Shown one piece after another: positions 56,980 to 64,000 of a stretch of 64,000 bases of DNA. Position 1 is the first letter of the stretch. Every line of letters starts with the position of its first letter. Both the position numbers and the translations under genes were made by a program. The stretch lies in assembly GCA_030142905.1 (NCBI GenBank), contig JASJOG010000122.1, positions 682,001-746,000 on the forward strand, read 5' to 3'. The notes beneath the pieces are model-generated. The model was not told the origin of the DNA, searched no databases, and saw nothing but the letters and a program-made list of their open reading frames with translations. This DNA comes from Heliopora coerulea (lineage: Eukaryota; Cnidaria; Anthozoa; Scleralcyonacea; Helioporidae).

Positions 56980-57199
56980 CACAACACCAAGGGAGGGATT
57001 CTCGCTTGCCACAATCTAAAACAGATAAAAATATTCTATCCTCGGCGTTTCAAGCAAAGGCCCTTCGTCTGGAGGGTTAGTAGGGAGGGATTATCGCTAC
57101 AATCTCCAGACGAAGGGCCTTTGCTCGAAACGTCGAGGAGAGAATATTTTTTTCTGTTTCAGATTGTTGCAAGCGAGAATCCCTGCCTTGGTGTTGTGT
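56980..57199. repeat. Palindrome of PLE-type ends
   Basis: Arms 56,980-57,074 and 57,104-57,199 are near-exact reverse complements around a 29-bp spacer. Each arm has a hammerhead-like block, for example CAGACGA (57,107-57,113), GGGC/GCTC stem, GAAAC (57,127-57,131). The first box differs from the consensus only at the second base. The same sequence ends the relic at 300-490. Confidence 0.72.
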
Positions 57200-59430
57200 A
57201 CCGTAGAGTACTGTTGGCCGTAAAATAGCCGTAAATCGTTTGTTCCAAAATCCTAAGAAATCTCTCGTCAATGCTTCCTTTCGTTCTCCATAAGATTCTA
57301 AAGGGATATATTTAAAATACTGTCCCAAGATCAATGAGGATATCTTGGCTCGAGTCCTTCATCAAATGCACTACAAAACAATAGCGTAACGACTAGATCT
57401 GTTTTGTATTCTTGCGGTCTAACGAATGCGTATTTTTGAAAACAACTAATGCAAATCGGTACAAATCTGTCATTTTTGTGGTATAAATTTAAGGACAAAA
57501 AATCAGTTAAACTGTATTCCAACTGGCCGTGAATACCCCTTAAGAACACTGCTGTGTGGAACGTTTGGCGAACAGGTTTCTGTAAACTGCACGCTTTCTA
57601 GGAAGGCACTCACTTTCGAACATCTTTTCTTGTCATCAAATTTGCTTTTACAAGCTGCTTTGGTTGCACGAAAATATTTTTTGTAACCCTTAAGACTAGC
57701 TTGATGTTTAGAATCGTAGCATACCTCTGCTCATCCCTTTCCTGGATCATATTCAAAGATGTGGATTTTTGTCATGTTCGTTTCTGTGGAGTTTTTGAGG
57801 ACAAATTGGTCCCCAAACGCATGCTCTGAGCTGCTCTCTTGTTCTGAAAAAGAAATAGATAAATAAATAAATAAATTTAATTAATTAATTAATAGATTAA
57901 TCCATACCTTCTCTCGCCTTTATTTTCATATAACCAAAACTTTACATTTTCGGTAGTTACGAAAGATGCGAGCTTACCTTGTAGACACTCCATTCCAGCA
58001 ATAGTGGAAGAAATTATTATACAAAGTCACCATTGTGACTTGAATCATTAACAAGTGTTCGACAACCTTAAGCCAGAGCGATTTGAGCGAAAAATATCTA
58101 GACAACTTTAGAAAAGAAAAAATTAAATTTAAATTCTGCTTACAAATTGTATTTGGAAGTTATCACTTCATAAACTACTTAAACATTAACACAACAAGTG
58201 CAGTTCCAGTGCCTACCACTTTATAAATTTTAAAATCGTTGATATTCCGACGAACATCTTCCAATATTTTCGGAATACGAGGAATCTACTCTGCGATGAG
58301 CAAGGTGGCTCTGCTATTAAGGATCTGTTTTAAGACCACCAAACATTTAGCTCCATTAGAAATTACCGTCACAGATGTTGAAGTGAGTTACGTTAACACT
58401 GTTGGCGGTCTCATTCAGTTTCTTTTTTGTCCCATAACAAAACCTTTATTTCTGCATCAAACGACTCCTTTTTCTGAAGCACTAGGTGATCTAAAGTAAT
58501 TCCGCCACTTATTAAGAGTATTTTGATCTCTTTCCAATCCAGGTTGTCTGATATAGGCATGCATCTGTTGTAAAACTTGATCACAATTAATGCGAGTAAA
58601 CGTGATATTGGCCACTCCTTTTTAACAACGGTAATTTCGTATGAACAAATGTCGTTGGAGATAAAACGATTTCATTCATGGCTGTTGATTTTAAAACTAA
58701 CAGCTGATGACGCAAATCAAACAAAAAAACTTTCCCAGTTTAAGTCGATTACTTTTTATAGATAATTAATATATCATAAAATAAATAGATTAATAAATTT
58801 TTAAATCAAAATATATAATTAATTTTTATAACTTATTAAATTTGAATATATAAACTGGTTACTCCCTTCGTCGAAATCAGCTAACGTTGTCGAGGTCAGC
58901 GTGGTTTAATAAAGTTTCACCATACAATACTACAACCATATTCGAATTTGGCTTGGGAACGTTCACACTTCCAAGGTGACGAGTCGTTAAGTGTTATGGC
59001 TCCATCAGTCGGCCATCCTGGCTTCCTAACATTACATTTATGAATTATTAGATGAAAAAATTTCGAAATTCTTCATTCGTGAATTATCAGTGAAAAACAA
59101 AATTGTTACCAAGAGCGAATTCAAAGTCTGGTGTGCAAGATCGGACGATTTTTTGAGCAAACATTAATGATATTCAACTTTGGCTTGGCAAAGTTGGTAC
59201 TTACACGACGATGGCGTCGTAATAAAACATCTGAGTCAACCATCTAATCCAGGACGGTTTTTGTTGATAGGTGGTCAAGTCCAGGCTTTTAAAACCAATT
59301 ATCTTTCTTTTCAAAGCTTTTCTAACAGTTGCTTGGTTACAAGAATAACATACTTTCAGTACCATAGCTTGAGTTCCTATACGAATTTTGTAGATATTCT
59401 TCAGAAAAAACAAAGGCAAAGTTTCGCTAT
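57200..59430. other. Gene-free stretch
   Basis: No coding region could be supported on either strand. Short (AAAT)n and (TTAA)n tracts lie at about 57,858-57,896. The frames at 57,077-57,549 and 58,239-58,765 show no motif. Confidence 0.45.
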
Positions 59431-59434
59431 AATA

Positions 59435-59768
59435 TATGATGAGTTGGGTATATTCCATGTAGCGAAGTTTGATAACTGCTCTTTCAAAATCCTAGACATG
59501 AATAGTTCCCTTACCAAGATTGCCTCAAAAACTGAAAGCAGTTATAAGTACCGACTGATTTCAAGAAAGTCATTTCGTGAGCTGGCGTTCAATCATTTAC
59601 TGGCTTCAGTGTGCAAATGATGTAAACAACTTCACAGAGATCAATAAAAGCGAATAATGGGGAACAATAACGTTCAATCCGAACTCTCGTTTTGTAAATA
59701 TCATACCAGTCTCTGAGTTTGCACACGGTATACTTGAGTGACTGGAATCCTTGGATAAATATCTATAA
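59435..59768 (+). repeat. Interspersed repeat R1, copy c
   Basis: Shares GGGTATATTCCATG, AACTGCTCTTTCAAA, TCATTTACTGGCTTCAGTG, ATGATGTAAACAACTT, GAGTTTGCACACGG and GAATCCTTGGATA with the other copies. It ends at the microsatellite at 59,769. Confidence 0.62.
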
Positions 59769-59790
59769 ATGCACGCACGTACGCACGCAC

Positions 59791-59863
<73 letters not shown>

Positions 59864-59869
59864 AATATA

Positions 59870-59900
<31 letters not shown>
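59769..59900. repeat. Compound (CA)n(TA)n(TG)n microsatellite
   Basis: CGCA repeats pass into (CA)n, then (TA)n, then (TG)n (about 59,790-59,861), followed by more TA. The CA-TA-TG part is self-complementary and could fold as a hairpin or cruciform. Confidence 0.92.
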
Positions 59901-61352
59901 GCCAAGTTACATTCGAGCCGACTTTGACTTTTTAAATCACATACCTGAAGAACTAAAAGAAAACACAACTCTGGTTTCCTTCGACGTGGTTAGCCTGTAT
60001 ACGACTATTCCACACGATCTGGGATTCCAAGCTACTGAATACTGGCTGAACAATTTCTTGACAACATTGGAACGACCCTTCTCAAAAGATTTTATACTCA
60101 AAGCAATCTCAATCGTACTCAAGGTAAATACAGTGAAATTCGACAACAAAAACTACAAGCAGGTACAGGGAACTGCCATGGGAACTAAAATGGCCCCAAC
60201 TTATGTGACGCTCGTTATGGGATTTCTGGAACAACAACTTTACCAAAATTATGAAGGAAAATATGGCAGAATAGAACGGGGAAAATTTATGAAGGAATTT
60301 AAAAGATTTTTAGACGATTGTTTTATGTTTTGGTAGAAATCAGAAACAGAGCTGAAAGATTTTTTCATCATGTTGAATAGTCTCAATGAAAAAATCAAGT
60401 TTACAGTCGAAGCAAACCTGAATATATTACTGTTCTAGGACATACTAATCTGTAAAGAAAATACACACGTTTATACAGACATTTATTTCAAGGAAATGGA
60501 CAGCCATAAGTTCTTGGATTTTTTTTCATGTCACCCGAAACACATAAAACATAACATAGCATACACTCTAGCGAGACGTATATGTGCAATTATGAAAAAA
60601 GGAAGTATCTAGGGAAAACGACTGGAAGAACTCGAAGTATTTTTACAAAAGCAAAATTCCCCAAAGGAGATCATTAAAAAAGGAATTGAAAAGGCAGAAA
60701 CATTAACAGTCACGGATATGAGATCAACTAAACAAAAACCGGAGCTCAACAAAGCCGTTCCTTTGGTCATTACGCATAATCCCAATAACCATACGTTGTT
60801 GGCATGGTAAAGGACAGTTTAAAATTCCTTTCAAATTTACCTGAGATGAAAAACCTACTAGACGATACGAAAATTATGATAAGCCGACGACAACCACAAA
60901 ATCTGAAACGTTTATTAACAAAGGCTGAATTTTCTACATGGAAGCCCAAACCATCAGTTTCAAGATTCAACGAACCACGATGCGGGACATGTGATCTAAA
61001 TATAACGGAAGACTCTATAAAACTGAGAAGCGGCAAAGCGTGGACGATAAAATCTTCGATGACATATAAAAGTAAAGATGACGTTTATATAATAATTTGT
61101 TCGAAGTGTAAAAACTCGTATGTTGGTCAAACACAAAGTCTCCGGAATACAGTAACTTTACACAAAGAACAGATCACATATGAACAATGCAGGCATCTAC
61201 AAGTAAGTAAACATCTAGCGGAATGCAGCCAAGGTATATTTAAAATATCTATCAATGTAAAGGACAGAGTAGTATCAAAAAAGAATGTATTGAAAAACAA
61301 ATCATTTCATTACTTAAACCTGAACTTAATATTAGTGAGTAAGAAAACTTGA
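59900..61352 (+). pseudogene. Penelope-like element, RT and GIY-YIG (family D)
   Basis: A nearly whole RT palm: LVSFDVVSLYTTIPHDLG (59,970-60,020), QGTAMGTKMAPTYVTLVMGF and FKRFLDDCFMFW, with DD kept. A TAG follows at 60,336. A thumb region with KEMDSHKFLDFFSCHPKHIKH runs to about 60,810, where a frame change occurs. The last frame (60,804-61,352) holds ISRRQPQNLKRLLTKAEF, a C-x2-C motif CGTC and the nuclease VYIIICSKCKNSYVGQTQSLR. The N-terminal region is absent: the copy starts at the microsatellite. It is the same family as the 20-22 kb copy but less broken. Confidence 0.8.
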
Positions 61353-61380
61353 TCGATGACGTAATAGGAAGAACATAAAA

Positions 61381-61414
61381 ATATAAATCTCTCGGTCTAA
61401 CGAGAGATTTATAT
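61381..61414. other. Perfect 14-bp hairpin after the PLE
   Basis: ATATAAATCTCTCG, loop GTCTAA, then the exact reverse complement. It lies 29 bases after the family D stop codon, in a place where other PLE ends carry structured RNA motifs. It is not a hammerhead. Confidence 0.7.
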
Positions 61415-61494
61415 CATGTCAAATTTTTAACAAGCGAGTTCCCGTAACGCCTTTTGTTCACATTTATGATATAGAACCAATTCAAAACGATTCT

Positions 61495-62000
61495 ACACAG
61501 TGTGAACAGTTGGCCAATGCATATTCCAAAGAGATGAGTTTTTGAACTGTTCTTTGAAGACATAAAATGTAGTAGCTAAGATGTTCATCAAAAGTGAAAC
61601 CAGCCGCAAGCTCGATAAAAACCATTTTGTTTGCCGGTCTTAAATCATTTACTGGCTTCAGTGTTGAAATGATGTAAACAACTTGCGAGAAATCCATGCA
61701 TCCAGAGATTAAACGGAAAGAAGAACGACACCAAATCGATTTGCTTGAATACGAGCCTAAGTAACCTAAGTAAGGTTTGGTGAACAACATAGCAGTCCTC
61801 GAGCTGGCACACGGCATTCCTGAGAGACCGGAATCCTTTGATAGATACCTATAAATGAATATACCGACATAGACGGTGCGAAAATTTTTCTTCCTAGTCA
61901 CCTCGCGTGTAAAAGGTCCCCACGCACGTCGAGATTAGTACTTTTGCCTGCTCAGGCCTTCTGCCCTCGCGCCGTGCTTCGCGCGGTGGGCGAGGAGATG
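61495..62000 (+). repeat. Interspersed repeat R1, copy b
   Basis: The most complete copy: GCATATTCCAAAG, GAAACCAGCCGC, TTAAATCATTTACTGGCTTCAGTG, ATGATGTAAACAACTT, AAATCGATTTGCTTG, GAACAACATAGCAG, GGCACACGGCATTCCTGAG, then CACGCACGTCGAGATTAGTAC and a GC-rich tail GCGCCGTGCTTCGCGCGGTGGG. Frames over it are not coding. Confidence 0.62.
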
Positions 62001-62079
62001 AATATTTTATTGTCGTGTCCGAATGGCTGAAACTTGAGCTTTTACTTTGATAGGGGAGAGGCAAACGTGAGCATTCTGG

Positions 62080-62780
62080 CAAAAGTCGGTAAGAGCCACC
62101 CTTTTTCGTGCAAACATGCTAGTCTCCCCTTATAGCAAAGTGGCTTCTTACCTTTAAGGAAATGGATCTTCTCTTTGGAAATATGACATTGCGAAATATG
62201 AAAATGTGCACCTCCTATTTGTACACGCAGCTTTTCTTCCTGAAGTGACATTTCCTCACCGGAAAAACACCCATCAAATGTCTAGGCAGATGACATGAAT
62301 CAATGTCTTCATGTGTTGCTCTCATGCGTTGATTTGTGTGTTTAGACAAACGTCTAATTGTCTTTTGAATTATACTTATTGTTTCAATATGCTTAGAAGC
62401 ACTGATCAGTTAATCGTAGTCGCAAACATATCTTTAATTTGTTGTGAATAAACTCAATACATACCGCACATATACCCCGTAAAACGTACGTGCTTAAAAG
62501 TAAGAAGCATCTGTTTCATACCTGTCATAATTTCTCAAAAATTATTCTTGAAAGAAAAGACAACTTTCTTCCATTTGTTTTTAATTTAGTTTGATTTCGT
62601 GATCTGCTTCTTCGCTGCGTTTGTCCAGAGCTAGCCAGCACGTTTACTGTGTTTTATTTCGAAATCCGCCAATCCGCTTTTCCTTCAGTCCGCCAATCCG
62701 CTTTTCCTTCAGTCCGCAAATTCGCATCCGCGGTTTATATGTATAATTCGTTTATATAAACACACAGAGGTACTTAACTT
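62080..62780. other. Non-coding stretch with a short tandem repeat
   Basis: No gene was seen. At 62,665-62,712 a 24-bp unit beginning TCCGCCAATCCG occurs twice in tandem, then a partial third copy to about 62,733. Confidence 0.6.
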
Positions 62781-64000
62781 ATGCATAAAGGAACTATCCT
62801 TTGACATACTTTGCATAAATGAAACTAGATTAGAACACATTACAAATAATGATGCAGTCAAGATACCAGAGTATGATATTTTAAGACGAGATCAGAATCG
62901 TAATGGTGCTGGAATTGCAATGTACGTAAGAAGCAATATCAATTACACAAATCGAATTGAACTGATCCCGGAAGAATTAGAAGCAATTTGCATTGAGATT
63001 AATAAGCCAAAACGTAAGCCAATTCTCATTGTTACGTGGTACCGTCCACTTGATTTAAACATCACTATATTTAACAATTTTGAAAAGCTAATACAAAATG
63101 TTGATGATGAAAATAACATTTCATTATAACTGTTGATCTAACCTGCAATCTATTTACAGAAAACTATAATCCTCATACAGAAAAGTTAATAGATTTAATT
63201 GATGTATACCAATTAAAACAGCACATCACAAGTCCAATAAGAATAACTTCTACTAGAAAAACATTAAATGACCTAATGTGGCTAATAATGACAAAAATCG
63301 AGGATGTCGATGTTGTTGACGCTGGAGTGATACATTTGAGGATCACTGATCATAGTCTGGCCTACATTTGCCATAAGGTTAGTATTCCGAAAACCAATCC
63401 GGAAATAATCGAAACAAGGCAATTTAAAACTTTTAGTTCCACTATGTTTGAAAGTCACCTAAGGGAAGCGTTTTGTAACCAAAGCAATTTCTATAATAAT
63501 ACTGATCCAAATCAAGCATGGGAGACCAGGAAAAATATCTTTCTAGAAATAGCCAATGAACATGCCCCTCTTCGGTTGTGAAAAGTCAGAAGCAGTTACA
63601 GTCCGTGGATCACTCACGAAATAAAAGATCTAGCCGTCATAGAGACTTATTGAAGAACAAAGCTATCAAATTAAACTCTGCATATTACCATAAAGCATTC
63701 AAACAATGCAGGGACCTGCTAAACAAAACTATTAAAGAAGTAAAGGCTAATTACCATAATACTAAATTATGAAATGGTATAAACAGCAAAGAAGGCTGGA
63801 AAACTATAAACGGCCTTCCAAACAAGCAGTCAAAATTCACAACAGTAAAAGAATTAAAACTTAGCGGTAGGACCAAACTGTGGCAATTATAGGCCCATAT
63901 CTGCAATCTCAAACATTGCAAAAATACTCGAGAAACTTATCTGCTAGCAAATGGAAAACTTTTTGGACGAAAATAACATAATTTTAAATAACCAGTCTAG
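62780..64000 (+). pseudogene. CR1/L2-type LINE, related to the split copy, running off the window
   Basis: Endonuclease: ILCINETRLEHITNND and GAGIAMYVRSNIN (62,800-62,950), then the frame 62,920-63,129 with IVTWYRPLDLN. After a frame change comes ITDHSLAYICHKVSIPK (about 63,336-63,390), uninterrupted across the point where the split LINE took its insertion. The linker continues to 63,850; about 390 bases are then lost before GPNCGNYRPISAISNIAKILEKL near 63,870-63,940. The RT palm lies beyond the window. Stops and frame breaks make this copy inactive. Confidence 0.78.

Noticed and set aside
1..64000. tRNA, rRNA and operon-type features
   Set aside because: No tRNA-like box A/B pair, rRNA segment, or bacterial ribosome-binding or terminator pattern was recognised by eye on either strand; a covariance-model scan would be needed to exclude tRNAs fully.

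Overview
This is animal nuclear DNA. It is visibly AT-rich and gene-poor, with GT-AG introns, an intronless rhodopsin-like GPCR, CR1/L2-type LINEs, and many Penelope-like retroelements (PLEs) carrying GIY-YIG endonuclease domains. The style best fits a cnidarian, probably an anthozoan such as a coral. That placement comes from gene and repeat style and was not tested by any search.

Layout. 1-5,130: a PLE end relic, then gene-free sequence. 5,152-6,472: the only ordinary host gene, a class A GPCR of 327 residues with a TATA-like box and a poly(A) signal. 6,540-22,500: a dense field of broken PLE copies. Several are inverted or palindromic, and (TA)n tracts lie between them. Inside this field, 6,871-7,466 is a 2.6-copy tandem array of a 230-bp unit. 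Each of its three unit starts encodes a complete hammerhead self-cleaving ribozyme on the minus strand, so the array is a retrozyme. A single decayed copy lies at 14,830-14,945. 22,785-23,346: a LINE 3' end. 26,650-32,520: an interspersed repeat, then one old LINE opened by two MITE-like elements and a nested PLE stack. 33,000-36,195: more repeats, a TIR element flanked by TTATG, and a PLE fragment.

36,196-54,340 holds the largest structure. A single LINE copy (ORF1 coiled coil, SGNH esterase, endonuclease, reverse transcriptase, TAAAG tail) is split by a 13,719-bp CACTA-like DNA transposon at 38,220-51,938. Its ends are CACG...CGTG, a 3-bp duplication (CAT) flanks it, and removing it rejoins the LINE reading frame exactly. 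The transposon carries two divergent genes around a 160-bp shared promoter region. One is an intact 964-residue DDE transposase (+). The other is a five-exon accessory protein gene (-) whose intron phases all agree. TGCAAAT-rich repeats lie near both ends. I assembled this two-gene element from the bases; I did not recognise it as a named element.

54,350-64,000: PLE relics, further copies of two unclassified interspersed repeats seen earlier, a second PLE of the 20-22 kb family, and a LINE related to the split one that runs off the window. That LINE is uninterrupted at the position where the CACTA-like element inserted, so it serves as an internal control.

How the parts relate. PLE reverse transcriptases are plausible drivers for the non-coding retrozyme. 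The transposase, its accessory protein and the terminal repeats form one self-contained mobile unit. Apart from the GPCR, almost every coding trace here belongs to a mobile element, and most are disabled.
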